A stretch of DNA of 64,000 nucleotides from Natronomonas moolapensis 8.8.11 (GTDB taxonomy: Archaea; Halobacteriota; Halobacteria; Halobacteriales; Haloarculaceae), in assembly GCF_000591055.1 (NCBI RefSeq), contig NC_020388.1, positions 1,674,001-1,738,000 of the forward strand. Reading direction: 5' to 3'. Made by a program: the position numbers and the translations under genes. The notes beneath the pieces were generated by a model. It saw only the letters and a list, made by a program, of their open reading frames with translations. It ran no database searches and was not told the origin of the DNA. Below, in pieces: positions 53,300 through 62,506 of the stretch; position 1 is the first letter of the stretch, and each line of letters begins with the position of its first letter.

Positions 53300-54454
53300 T
53301 TACGCCAGCGCGTCCCCGAGCGCGTCGGCAATCCGCCCGCCGATCGCGGCTTTCTCGCCCTCGTGGACGGTCACGTCGTCCTCGGAGACGAAAAGCACCC
53401 GCGTCGTCTCCGACCCCATAACGCTCGCGTCGTTGGCGACGACGAAGGCGAGACCGGCGCGTTCGAGCGACTCCCGGGCCGCATCGATCATCGCTTCGTC
53501 CTCGCCCGTCGTCTCGAGTTTGAACCCGACGATCGGCAACTCGGGGTGTTCGGCGCGGATCGAGTCGATAAGCTTCGGTGTCGGCTCGAACTCGAGAGTC
53601 AACGTCTCCCCCGAGCGGAGCTTCTCGGGGGCGGTCTCGATCGTGTAGTCACTGATCGCGGCCGCCGAGACGAGCGCGTCCGCCCCGTCGGCCACCGACC
53701 GGACGGCGTCGAGCATCTCCGCCGCGCTCTCGGCGGCGAGGGTGTCGGCGTACGACACGTCGGGACCGTCATGCACGAGCGTCACGTCCGCGCCGCGGGC
53801 GTAGCAGGCCTTCGCTACCGCCCGCCCGGTCCGTCCGGAGGCACGGTTCGTGACCACCCGGACGGGATCGATCGACTCGCTCGTCGCCCCGCTCGTGACG
53901 ACGACGTGTTCGCCGGCCAGCGGAGTCTCGCCCGCCGCCCGCGCGACATCGAGGACGATCGCCTCTTCGCTCGCGACCTTTGCTTTTCCCTCCTCGAGGC
54001 GCGGGTCGACGAACTCGACGCCCCACGACTCGAGGCGTTCGATCGACTCGAGAACCCCGGGATGGTCGTACATCGGCTCGTGCATCGCCGGCGCGACGAC
54101 GGTCGGGAGGCCCGCCCCGAGCGCCGTCGTCGCCGCCGTCGTGACGGGAGTGTCGTCGATCGCGCCCGCGACCTTGCCGATCGTGTTCGCGGTCGCGGGC
54201 GCGAGCACCAACACGTCGGCCCACCCGTCGTAGCCGCACAACTCGACGTGTTCGACCGATCCAGTGATCTCGGTGACGACCGGATTCTCCGTCGCGAACT
54301 CCACGGACCACGGGTGGACGATTCCCCGCGCCGCGTCGGTCATCACGGCCCGGACCTCGGCGCCGTGTCGCCGGAGTTCGTGGGCCAGCTCGATCGTCTT
54401 GACTGCCGCGATGGACCCCGACACGCCCAAGGCGACGTTCGTGCCCGCGAGCAT
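53300..54454 (-). CDS. coaBC: Bifunctional CoaBC (phosphopantothenoylcysteine synthase/decarboxylase)
   Basis: 384 residues. N-terminal HFCD flavoprotein: LGVSGSIAAVKTIELAHELR, PATANTIGKVAGA and VAPAMHEPMYDHP with the catalytic His/Met. The C-terminal CoaB part: HVVVTSGATSESIDPVRVVT, NRASGRTGRAVAKA, SAAAISDYT. Makes 4'-phosphopantetheine for CoA. TATA-like TTTTTAATA about 27 nt before the start. Confidence 0.95.
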   Translation of the reverse strand: MLAGTNVALGVSGSIAAVKTIELAHELRRHGAEVRAVMTDAARGIVHPWSVEFATENPVVTEITGSVEHVELCGYDGWADVLVLAPATANTIGKVAGAIDDTPVTTAATTALGAGLPTVVAPAMHEPMYDHPGVLESIERLESWGVEFVDPRLEEGKAKVASEEAIVLDVARAAGETPLAGEHVVVTSGATSESIDPVRVVTNRASGRTGRAVAKACYARGADVTLVHDGPDVSYADTLAAESAAEMLDAVRSVADGADALVSAAAISDYTIETAPEKLRSGETLTLEFEPTPKLIDSIRAEHPELPIVGFKLETTGEDEAMIDAARESLERAGLAFVVANDASVMGSETTRVLFVSEDDVTVHEGEKAAIGGRIADALGDALA

Positions 54455-54557
54455 CGACCGGGCGTTCGGCGCGCGTATTAAAAAGGGTCGTGGCTGCGGG
54501 CGGCGGCCCGCGGTGCCGGCAACCGGGCCGGAGCGGTGTATACATATCGGGGGACCG

Positions 54558-55112
54558 TCAGGACGTTTCGATCCGCAACGCCACGTCGCGCGTCTCGCCC
54601 TCCAGGTCGGCGACGACGCGGCGGACGATCCGCTCTGCCTCCTCGCGGATTTTCGGTTTGATTTTTTCGATGACCCAGCCCAGCGAGACGAACCGCGGGA
54701 GGTCGACGATCCCGTCGCTGGCCGACCCGGGAGCGTACTCCGCGACGAACGTCACCTCGGTTTTGGGGGCCGACCCGTCCTCGCCCCGGATCGGCTCGCC
54801 AGCCCGCTGTGTTGACCCGTCGGCGTCCTCGATCGGATCGATCAGCCACCGGCCCGAGGCGTCGAGGTCCGTGAGGATCCGCCACTCGATCCGTCGGGGT
54901 GGGTCGACCTCGGTCACCGCCGATCGAGCGGTGTAGTGGAGCTTCCACCACTCGAACCGCAGCGCGTACTCGGTTCCAGCTCCTCCGTCGCCGAACTGCC
55001 GGACCGATTCGAGGTACTCGGAGTAGTCCGCGTACCGCCGGAACGCGAGGAGAAACTCGTAGACGTCCTCGGCCGGCAAATAGACGACCGTGCTGACTTC
55101 GACTCGGTCCAC
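54558..55112 (-). CDS. SRPBCC / Coq10-like lipid-binding protein
   Basis: 184 residues, START-like fold: VEVSTVVYLPAEDVYEFLL, YSEYLESVRQFGDGG and a long C-terminal helix VRRVVADLEGETRD. Binds a hydrophobic ligand in related proteins. A low-complexity loop (about 100-115) is an insertion. Ligand unknown. Confidence 0.85.
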   Translation of the reverse strand: MDRVEVSTVVYLPAEDVYEFLLAFRRYADYSEYLESVRQFGDGGAGTEYALRFEWWKLHYTARSAVTEVDPPRRIEWRILTDLDASGRWLIDPIEDADGSTQRAGEPIRGEDGSAPKTEVTFVAEYAPGSASDGIVDLPRFVSLGWVIEKIKPKIREEAERIVRRVVADLEGETRDVALRIETS

Positions 55113-55213
55113 ACCGTCTTTTCGGGCGGGGCGGTCCTAAGCTTTCGGCCCACCAGGACGGATCTCCCCACCTGAACCGACACCGAATTCCCGATCCGGC
55201 ACGAGGATTCGAC

Positions 55214-55783
55214 ATGGACGGCCGCGTCGTGACCGGGTGGATCGCCCGTCCAGTGCTCGATCCCACGACCGTCGAGACGGTTCGTGACCACCTCTACGGG
55301 TGGCTCGGTGCCCCGGAGCCGTACCGACGGGCGAGGAGCCCACACGTCAGCGTCTTCGGTGTCCGGGTTCCGACGGTCGAAGCCGAGGCCGTCGAGGCCG
55401 ACTTCGGCGCGTTCGCCGAATCGGTCGGCACCTGGCGGGGGACGCTCTCGGGGTACCACGTCCATCCCTCCGCGAGGAACCCGATGGTCGTCGCGTTGGA
55501 CGTCCCGCTCGATCTCGGACGGCTCGCCTCGCCGATCGCCGACCTGCTCGCCCGACACGGCGGCCGCGTCGGCCGGGGGCCCCACCCGGCACACGTGACG
55601 TTGCTGAAAGGCGGCGTCAGGGGCGAAGAACTCCAGTGGGCACAGATCGACGATCGGACCCGCGAACGGTTGGCGGCGGTTCTCGACGCCGGTCATCGGC
55701 GACCGAGCGACGACCCGCCCGACCCGCTCGTCGCCCCGACGTTCGGAATCGAGTTGGGGCCACCCGAACTCGCGTGGAACTGA
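55214..55783 (+). CDS. 2H phosphoesterase (2'-5' RNA ligase-like)
   Basis: 189 residues with two HxS/T motifs about 80 residues apart: PHVSVFGV (about 43-50) and AHVTLLKGG (about 126-134), the signature of LigT/2H phosphodiesterases that act on 2',3'-cyclic or 2'-5' linkages. Starts 102 nt from the divergent SRPBCC gene; substrate unknown. Confidence 0.72.
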   Translation: MDGRVVTGWIARPVLDPTTVETVRDHLYGWLGAPEPYRRARSPHVSVFGVRVPTVEAEAVEADFGAFAESVGTWRGTLSGYHVHPSARNPMVVALDVPLDLGRLASPIADLLARHGGRVGRGPHPAHVTLLKGGVRGEELQWAQIDDRTRERLAAVLDAGHRRPSDDPPDPLVAPTFGIELGPPELAWN

Positions 55784-55815
55784 CCCTTTTTGTCGACGCG
55801 GATCCCAACACGTGT

Positions 55816-57024
55816 ATGGCTGATCTCAGCGACGCGGGGTTCAAAGAGCGGACCCGGGTCTCGGCGGCGCGGGAGGCGCTCCTCGACGTCCCGCCAGTCG
55901 AGCGCACGGAACGAGTTCCGCTGTCGGTCGCCGACGGGCGGACCGTCGCGGAGCCGATCGACGCGGTGATGAACGTGCCCCACTACCCGCGGGCGGCGAT
56001 GGACGGGTGGGCCGTCCGGGCCGAGGACACCTTCGAGGCGTCGGATCGCTCGCCGGCGGTCGTCGAGCCCGACGACTCCGCCGGACCGAACCGGGCCGTC
56101 CGCGTCCACACCGGCAGCGAACTCCCCGAGGGCGCTGACGCGGTCGTGATGATAGAGGAGACCGAACGCGTCGGCGACGAACTGGAGCTGTTCGACGCCG
56201 TCGCGGAGGGCGAAAACGTCGGCCCTGTCGGCGAGGACGTCGAGACCGGCCAGCGGCTCTACGAGCCGGGACACACGCTTCGACCGTCGGATCTCGGACT
56301 CCTGAAGGGGACCGGCGTCGACACCGTCGAGGTGTTCGACCACCCCGAGGTAGCCGTCGTCCCGACGGGCGAGGAGTTAGTCCAGTCCGACCCCGATCCC
56401 GGCGAGATCATCGAGACCAACCGATTTAGCATCTCACGGCTCGCCGAACGCTGGGGGGCGGACGTCACGCGCCGGGACATCGTCACCGATGACCGCGAGG
56501 CGCTCCGGGCGGCCGTCCAGCGCGACCTTGTCCGCGACGTCGTCGTCACCACCGGCGGCTCCTCGGTCGGCGAGCGCGATCTCGTCCCCGAGGTCGTCCG
56601 GGACCTCGGCGAGGTGTTCGTCCACGGCGTCGCGTTGAAGCCCGGCCACCCGGTCGCCTTGGGACGCGTCGAGGGAACGACCGTCGTCATGCTCCCCGGC
56701 TACCCCGTCGCGTGCATCGTCAACGCCGTCCAGTTCCTCCGGCCGCTGATCGATCACCTCGGCGGCGTCACGCCGGAACCGCTGCCGTCGCGGGAGGCGA
56801 CGCTGACCCGCAAGATACGGAGCGAACCCGGGATCCGGACGTTCGTCCGGGTGACGCTCGAGGACGGCGAATCGGGGCTGGAAGCGACGCCGACGCGCGC
56901 CAGCGGCTCCGGTGTCCTCTCGAGTGTCGCCCTGGCCGACGGCTGGGTCGTCGTCGAGGAGAGTCGCGAGGGACTCGCTGCGGGCGAGACTGTCGCCGTC
57001 GAGAACTGGGAGTACAATGGATAG
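55816..57024 (+). CDS. moeA1: Molybdopterin molybdotransferase MoeA (copy 1)
   Basis: 402 residues from ATG 55816. PHYPRAAMDGWAVRAED, TGSELPEGADAVVMIEE, VVPTGEELV, VVTTGGSSVGERD and GYPVACIVNAVQF are MoeA signatures. Inserts molybdate into adenylylated molybdopterin. Its stop overlaps moeA2 by 8 nt. Confidence 0.93.
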   Translation: MADLSDAGFKERTRVSAAREALLDVPPVERTERVPLSVADGRTVAEPIDAVMNVPHYPRAAMDGWAVRAEDTFEASDRSPAVVEPDDSAGPNRAVRVHTGSELPEGADAVVMIEETERVGDELELFDAVAEGENVGPVGEDVETGQRLYEPGHTLRPSDLGLLKGTGVDTVEVFDHPEVAVVPTGEELVQSDPDPGEIIETNRFSISRLAERWGADVTRRDIVTDDREALRAAVQRDLVRDVVVTTGGSSVGERDLVPEVVRDLGEVFVHGVALKPGHPVALGRVEGTTVVMLPGYPVACIVNAVQFLRPLIDHLGGVTPEPLPSREATLTRKIRSEPGIRTFVRVTLEDGESGLEATPTRASGSGVLSSVALADGWVVVEESREGLAAGETVAVENWEYNG

Positions 57025-58894
57025 AAAGCAGTTCCGGGATCTCGCCGATCCCGAGGTGGCCCGCGAGACGATCGCCTCGCTCGATCTCGCGCCCGAATCC
57101 GAGACGGTCCCGCTCCGTGAGGCCCGAGGCCGCGTCCTCGCCGGACGGGTCGACGCGGACCTCGACGTCCCGGGCTTCGACCGCGCGAGCGTCGACGGCT
57201 ACGCCCTCCGGGCCGCCGACACGTTCGGTGCGGACGAGGCCGACCCCGTCGCGTTTCGCCTCGTCGGCGAGGTCCACGCGGGATCGGAACCCGACGTCGA
57301 GGTCGGGGCGGGCGAGTGTGCGGAGATATCGACGGGGGCCGTCCTCCCGCCGGGCGCGGACGCGGTCGTGATGGTCGAGCGGACCGACCCCGGCGACGCC
57401 GACGAGGTCCTCGTCCGGACGTCGCTCGCCCCCGGCGATCGCGTCATGTTCGCCGGGGCGGACATCGCGGCGGGCGAGCGCGCGCTGGGTCCCGGCACCG
57501 TCGTGACGGCGCGGGAGGTCGGCCTGCTGTCGGCCATCGGCGTCGACGAGGTTCCGGTCCGTGGCGTGCCGACGGTCGGGATCGTCTCGACGGGCGACGA
57601 ACTCGTCCGCCCGGGCGACCCCCTCGATAGCGACACCGGCCAGATCTACGACGTCAACAGCTACACGACCGCGACGGCGGTCGAGGAGGCCGGCGGCGAG
57701 GCGAAGCTGTACCCCCACGCCGGCGACGACTACGACGCGATGGAGTCGGCGCTCCGGACCGCCGCCGAGGAGTGCGATCTCGTCCTCTCGTCGGGGTCGA
57801 CCTCGGCCTCGGCGGTCGACGTCATCTACCGCGTCGTCGAGGAGACCGGGGAACTCCTGTTGCACGGCGTCGCGGTCAAACCCGGCAAACCGATGCTCGT
57901 CGGCGAGTTGGCGGGCAGCGCCTACATCGGCTTACCGGGGTATCCGGTCTCCGCGCTGACGATCTTCCGGGCGTTCGTCGCCCCGGCGATCCGCCGCGCC
58001 GCGGGCCGTCCAGAGCCCGAGACGGCGACGATCGAGGGGCGAATGGCGGTCCGAGAGCGCTACAGCGAGGGGCGACACCGATACATGCCCGCGGGATTGG
58101 TCACCGATGGCGACGGCGAGACGCTCGTCTACCCGGTCGACAAGGGCAGCGGCGCGACGACGAGTCTCGTCGAGGCCGACGGCATCGTCTCGGTGCCACC
58201 GGACGTCGAGTACCTCGACTCGGGCGAGTCGGTCGAAGTCGCGCTGTTCTCTGGCGACGTGCGCCCGCCGACGCTGTTCGGCGCGGGCGAGGACGACCCG
58301 GCGCTGTCGCGGCTGCTCGACCGCGTCGACCGCCCCCGGTATCTGGCGGTCGGGAGCCGACAGGGCCGGCGCAGGCTCCGCGACGGCGTCACCGACGTCG
58401 CTGTCACCACCGGCGACGCGGCGCCGGGCGGCGTCGAGTTCGGCGGGTGGACCCGCGAGTGGGGCCTCGTCGTCCCGGCCGGGAACCCGGCGGGCGTCGA
58501 GGGGCTACCGGACCTGGTCGACGATGACCTCCGATTTATAAACCGGACGACCGACTCGGGGCTCCGATCGACGTTCGACGAGGCTATCGAAGGCCTCGCC
58601 GACGAGCGCGGCGACGAACGACGCGACCTGACCGACGCCATCGACGGCTTCGAACTCGCGGTCCGAGCCCACGAGTCGCCAGCGAGGAAGGTCCTCGCGG
58701 GCGAGGCGGACGCCGGTCTCGGGCTTCGGGCCACGGCCGAGACGCTCGGCATGGGGTTCGTCCCCTGCGGCACCGAGCGCGTGACCGTGGTCGCAGACCC
58801 CGAACGGGTCGAAAAACCCGGCGTCCGTCGGCTCCGGGCCGCAATCGACGACGGGGGCACCGTCTTCGAGGAACTCGCCGGCTACCGGGGCTGA
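57017..58894 (+). CDS. moeA2: MoeA paralogue fused to a periplasmic-binding-like domain
   Basis: 625 residues. Residues 1-410 are MoeA (FDRASVDGYALRAADTF, TGAVLPPGADAVVMVE, VGIVSTGDELVRPGDP, LSSGSTSASAVDVIYR). Residues about 430-620 form a second domain like PBP-like MoeA C-terminal extensions (ITDVAVTTGDAAPGG type, VVPAGNPAGVEGL, FINRTTDSGLRSTFDE, LGLRATAETLGMGF), thought to sense oxyanions or cofactor. SSGSTSAS replaces the usual TGGVS loop. Confidence 0.92.
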   Translation: MDRKQFRDLADPEVARETIASLDLAPESETVPLREARGRVLAGRVDADLDVPGFDRASVDGYALRAADTFGADEADPVAFRLVGEVHAGSEPDVEVGAGECAEISTGAVLPPGADAVVMVERTDPGDADEVLVRTSLAPGDRVMFAGADIAAGERALGPGTVVTAREVGLLSAIGVDEVPVRGVPTVGIVSTGDELVRPGDPLDSDTGQIYDVNSYTTATAVEEAGGEAKLYPHAGDDYDAMESALRTAAEECDLVLSSGSTSASAVDVIYRVVEETGELLLHGVAVKPGKPMLVGELAGSAYIGLPGYPVSALTIFRAFVAPAIRRAAGRPEPETATIEGRMAVRERYSEGRHRYMPAGLVTDGDGETLVYPVDKGSGATTSLVEADGIVSVPPDVEYLDSGESVEVALFSGDVRPPTLFGAGEDDPALSRLLDRVDRPRYLAVGSRQGRRRLRDGVTDVAVTTGDAAPGGVEFGGWTREWGLVVPAGNPAGVEGLPDLVDDDLRFINRTTDSGLRSTFDEAIEGLADERGDERRDLTDAIDGFELAVRAHESPARKVLAGEADAGLGLRATAETLGMGFVPCGTERVTVVADPERVEKPGVRRLRAAIDDGGTVFEELAGYRG

Positions 58895-58899
58895 CCCGC

Positions 58900-59628
58900 G
58901 TGACACACCTCTCGGAGTTGGACCTCGACACCGCGGACGTCTCGGCGCTGACCGACCGCCGCGAGGCGGTGCTCGCCGCCGTCCGCGAGCACGCCGGACG
59001 CATCGCCTGCGGCGTCGCGAGGATCGAGGGCGGCAGCTACGGTCGGCGGGCATTTTCGACCGATCGCGGCGAGTGGACGGTCAAGTACGAGGCCGGCGAG
59101 TTGGAGTTCCTCCTGTACGAACCGCGCGGCGGCGGGGAGACGTACGTCGTCTCGACGCAGTCGCCAGCCGATCCGGAGTCGCTCGCTCGTGCTCTCGAGG
59201 ACTACGGGGCGTTCGTGGCCGCCTACAACGACTACGTCGACTCCCTCGAGGGCGTCCTCGACGGCGTTGATTCGGGCTTTCCTGCGATCGAGTCGGCCGA
59301 ATCGATCGTCGCCGAACGGGACCGCATCGTCGACCGGATCGAGTCGTGTTGCGGGCGGATGGCCGGCGAACTCCACCGTCACGAGGGCAGCGACTACGGC
59401 ACGTTTACCGCGCGCGTCGACGGGACGCGCTGGGAACTCAAACGCGAGCGCGACGCCGTGTCGTATCTGCGCGTCGGGGGCTCGGGCGGCGTGTACCTCC
59501 TCTCGCAGTACGGCCCTCCGGCCGCGACCGACGTTCGGGAGTACGCCCCCCGATTCGGCGGGTTCGTCTCGGCGTACAACGACCACGTCTCGGGGCTGGC
59601 CCTCGATATCGAGCAGACCGAGCTCTGA
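58900..59628 (+). CDS. Tandem-duplicated haloarchaeal protein, unknown function
   Basis: 242 residues from GTG 58900, 5 nt after moeA2. Two homologous halves: about 22-118 and 138-232. Shared elements are HxGRxA, EGGSYG / EGSDYG, a WTVKYE / WELKRE strand, a VSTQSP / LSQYGP strand and YGAFVAAYNDYV / FGGFVSAYNDHV. No known domain recognised. The close link to moeA2 hints at a shared transcript, not necessarily a shared pathway. Confidence 0.75.
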   Translation: MTHLSELDLDTADVSALTDRREAVLAAVREHAGRIACGVARIEGGSYGRRAFSTDRGEWTVKYEAGELEFLLYEPRGGGETYVVSTQSPADPESLARALEDYGAFVAAYNDYVDSLEGVLDGVDSGFPAIESAESIVAERDRIVDRIESCCGRMAGELHRHEGSDYGTFTARVDGTRWELKRERDAVSYLRVGGSGGVYLLSQYGPPAATDVREYAPRFGGFVSAYNDHVSGLALDIEQTEL

Positions 59629-59728
59629 GGTCCGCCGGCGGTCCAGTGTCGGGACGCCGTTGGCCGACCCCCGCCGAAGCGCCGTCGGGCGGCCGCCACC
59701 TGGACGCCGTCGGCTGGCCGCCACCGGG

Positions 59729-59736
59729 GCTTTTAA
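59729..59736 (+). promoter_or_regulatory. TATA-like box of the hsp20 gene
   Basis: CTTTTAAC ends about 26 nt before the ATG at 59762. Confidence 0.6.
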
Positions 59737-59761
59737 CGCGGGCGCGCTCGTAAGTAGGCGT

Positions 59762-60109
59762 ATGCAATTGCGCGAGGCGCTCGGTGACCTTCCGGAAACG
59801 GTGTTCGCCGATCTGCTGGAGGACGACAACGCGTATCTCCTCGTCGTCGACCTGCCGGGGGCGACCGTGGACACGGTCGACGTGACGATCGAGGGGGGGC
59901 GGTTGACGATCGAGGCTCGGCGCGAAAAGTCCGTCCCGCGGCAGTTCCGGTACCTCTCCGAGGAGCGGGCGCTGTTTCTCGACGCCGAGTTGCCGCTGCC
60001 GCCGGACGCCACCGGCGCCGACGCCGAGGGATCGATCGAGCGGGGCGTGTTGACGCTCACGCTCCCCAAGTCCGACGCCGACGGCGGCCAGCGGATTCCC
60101 ATCTCGTGA
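59762..60109 (+). CDS. hsp20: Hsp20 / alpha-crystallin chaperone
   Basis: 115 residues: the alpha-crystallin domain (YLLVVDLPGATVDTVDVTI, GGRLTIEARRE) ends with GVLTLTLPKSDAD and an IPIS tail that fits the I-x-I anchoring motif. ATP-independent holdase. N-terminal arm is short. Confidence 0.9.
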   Translation: MQLREALGDLPETVFADLLEDDNAYLLVVDLPGATVDTVDVTIEGGRLTIEARREKSVPRQFRYLSEERALFLDAELPLPPDATGADAEGSIERGVLTLTLPKSDADGGQRIPIS

Positions 60110-60220
60110 CGGGAGCGAACGGATACCGATGAGACGGTGTCACCTCGGCGGAGACCGGCGCCGAGTCCCCGCTAACGGCCAGCCCCGCGTCCCCGGCGGA
60201 CGCCGTGAGGTGGCCGGGTA

Positions 60221-61873
60221 ATGCTCCGGGCCTACCGGCGGTTCTTCGTCGTCGCCTACCAGTTTCTCCCGCTGTTGCTCGCCTACGCGCGGGACCGAAA
60301 GCGGTTCGTTCTTTTCGGTGGGGGCCGGCAGGTCGCCCCCGAGACGAGTCGAGCGCGCGCCCAATCGCTTTTGAACTCGCTTTTGACGCTCGGGCCGACG
60401 TTCATCAAACTCGGCCAGCTACTGTCGACGCGCCCGGACGTGCTGCCACCGGAGTACATAGAGGAGTTCGAACAACTGCAAGACGACGTGCCACCGGCCC
60501 CGTGGCCGGACGCAAAGGCGGTCATCGAGTCGGATATTGGCCCCATCGAGGAGACGTTCGACGAGTTCGACACCGACCCGATAAGCGGTGCGAGCCTCGG
60601 ACAGGTGTACATCGCCGAGGTCGACGGCGAGCGGGTCGCAGTGAAAGTTCGACGACCGAACATCGAACCGCTCGTCGAGGCGGACCTGCGTGTCGTCGGG
60701 TGGTCGCTGCCGATCCTGATGCGGTTCGTCGGACAGGCGCGGTCGTTCTCGCTCGAGACCATCGCCGACGAGTTCGAGAAGACGATCCGCGAGGAGATGG
60801 ACTACGGCCGCGAGCGAGAGATGCTGACCGAAATCGGCGAGAACTTCGCCGAAAACGACCGGATCCGGGTCCCCGAGGCCCGCCCGGCGTTGTCGAGCGA
60901 TCGGGTGTTGACGATGGAGTACGTCGAGGGGACGAAGATCTCCGACGTCGAGAACCTCGACGAGCTGGGGCTCGACCGGACCGACCTCGCCGTGACGCTC
61001 CAGGAGACATACCTCCAGATGATCGTTCAGGACGGCGTCTTCCACGCCGACCCCCACCCGGGGAACCTCGCAGTCAAGGACGACGGACGGCTCGTCTTCT
61101 ACGACTTCGGGATGTCGGGGCGCGTCGACCCGTTCATCCAGGACAAAATCATCGAGTTCTACATGGCCGTCGCGGCCCAGGACACGGACGCGATCCTCGA
61201 CGCGCTCGTCGAGATGGGGACGCTCAGCCCCGAGGCCGACCGGGAGGTGATGTCGAACGTGATGGAACTCGCCATCGCCGACGCCCGCGGCGAGGACATA
61301 GAACAGTACCGCGTCCAACAGATCATCCAGCAGGTCGAGGACACGATCTACGAGTTCCCGCTTCGGCTCCCGCCGAACCTCGCGTTGGTGTTGCGTGTCG
61401 CGACGGTCGTCGAGGGGGTCTGTGTCACGCTCGATCCGGACTTCGATTTCATCTCCGTGGCGACCGGCTACCTCCGCGAACAGGGGTTCATAGAGGAGAG
61501 CGCCCGCGACTTCGTCGCGGAGCGGGCCGGAGAGGCCCGCGACTTCGGCGAGTCGCTCGTCCGCGTCCCGCCGAAACTCGAGTCCACGCTCGACGACCTC
61601 GACCGCGGGGACGTGACGCTTACCGTCGAGTTCAGCCGCGAAGAGGAGACGTTCGAACGGTTGGCCAAACGGATCGCACTCGCGGCGCTTCTGACCGCGA
61701 CGCTCATCTCCTCGTCGGTGCTGTACGCCTTCTCGACGCCGCTGGCCGCCGCGGTCGCGGTCGTCGTCTCGGTTCCACTCGCCATCTCGCTTTGGCGCTC
61801 GTTCCGGCGGAGCAGTGGGTTCAGATCCCAGCCGCAGTTCACCAGACAGCGGCTCAGACAGCGCGACAAGTGA
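60221..61873 (+). CDS. ABC1/UbiB-family atypical kinase, membrane anchored
   Basis: 550 residues. The KxGQ motif KLGQLLSTRPDVLPPEY (about 67-83), ATP-contacting VAVKVRRPNIEP, catalytic HADPHPGNLAV (about 279-289) and YDFGMSGR are UbiB hallmarks. Two hydrophobic helices near the C-terminus (about 485-530) anchor it. Family members support quinone and isoprenoid-lipid biosynthesis or trafficking. Confidence 0.93.
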   Translation: MLRAYRRFFVVAYQFLPLLLAYARDRKRFVLFGGGRQVAPETSRARAQSLLNSLLTLGPTFIKLGQLLSTRPDVLPPEYIEEFEQLQDDVPPAPWPDAKAVIESDIGPIEETFDEFDTDPISGASLGQVYIAEVDGERVAVKVRRPNIEPLVEADLRVVGWSLPILMRFVGQARSFSLETIADEFEKTIREEMDYGREREMLTEIGENFAENDRIRVPEARPALSSDRVLTMEYVEGTKISDVENLDELGLDRTDLAVTLQETYLQMIVQDGVFHADPHPGNLAVKDDGRLVFYDFGMSGRVDPFIQDKIIEFYMAVAAQDTDAILDALVEMGTLSPEADREVMSNVMELAIADARGEDIEQYRVQQIIQQVEDTIYEFPLRLPPNLALVLRVATVVEGVCVTLDPDFDFISVATGYLREQGFIEESARDFVAERAGEARDFGESLVRVPPKLESTLDDLDRGDVTLTVEFSREEETFERLAKRIALAALLTATLISSSVLYAFSTPLAAAVAVVVSVPLAISLWRSFRRSSGFRSQPQFTRQRLRQRDK

Positions 61874-61926
61874 CCTTCTCATCGGTGTGACCGACGCGAC
61901 CGCACTCGATGCACCCCGGTTCCGGA

Positions 61927-61936
61927 GCTTTTAACC
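61927..61936 (+). promoter_or_regulatory. TATA-like box of tfe
   Basis: GAGCTTTTAA at 61927-61936 lies 24-34 nt before the tfe ATG. Confidence 0.6.
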
Positions 61937-61960
61937 GACTCGCTGGCCGATGTACGTGTA

Positions 61961-62506
61961 ATGGCTTTTGAGGAACTACTGAACGACCCGGTGATTCAGA
62001 AGTACCTCCACGAACTCGTCGGGCCGACGGGGATGCCCGTCGCCGCCGCGCCGCCGGACGGCGAAGTCACCGACGAGGAACTCGCGGAGGAACTCGGCTT
62101 GGAGCTCAATGACGTGCGCCGGGCGCTCTTTATTCTGTACGAGAACGACCTCGCCTCGTATCGCCGCCTGCGCGACGAGGACTCGGGGTGGCTCACCTAC
62201 CTCTGGACCTTCGAATACGAGTCGATCCCCGAGCAGCTCGAAGCCGAGATGCGCCGGCTGCTCGATGCGCTCGAACAGCGACGACAGTACGAGGCCGACA
62301 ACGAGTTCTACCTCTGTGGGCAGTGCCAGCTCCGGTTCGAGTTCGGCGAGGCGATGGAGTTCGGCTTCGAGTGCCCCCAGTGCGGCGGCCAACTCGAGAC
62401 GATGGACAACGACCGACTCATCGACGCGATGGAGAGACGCGTCGAGGAACTCAGCGACGAACTGAACGTGAACAGCGCGGACATCGACGGGGCCGTGGAC
62501 GCCTGA
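61961..62506 (+). CDS. tfe: Transcription factor E alpha (TFE)
   Basis: 181 residues. Winged helix (VTDEELAEELGLELNDVRRA), coiled linker, then a zinc ribbon CGQCQLRFEFGEAMEF...CPQC (about 125-146). Stabilises the open promoter complex. TGATG overlap with the DUF2110 gene, the standard partner in this class. Confidence 0.95.
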   Translation: MAFEELLNDPVIQKYLHELVGPTGMPVAAAPPDGEVTDEELAEELGLELNDVRRALFILYENDLASYRRLRDEDSGWLTYLWTFEYESIPEQLEAEMRRLLDALEQRRQYEADNEFYLCGQCQLRFEFGEAMEFGFECPQCGGQLETMDNDRLIDAMERRVEELSDELNVNSADIDGAVDA

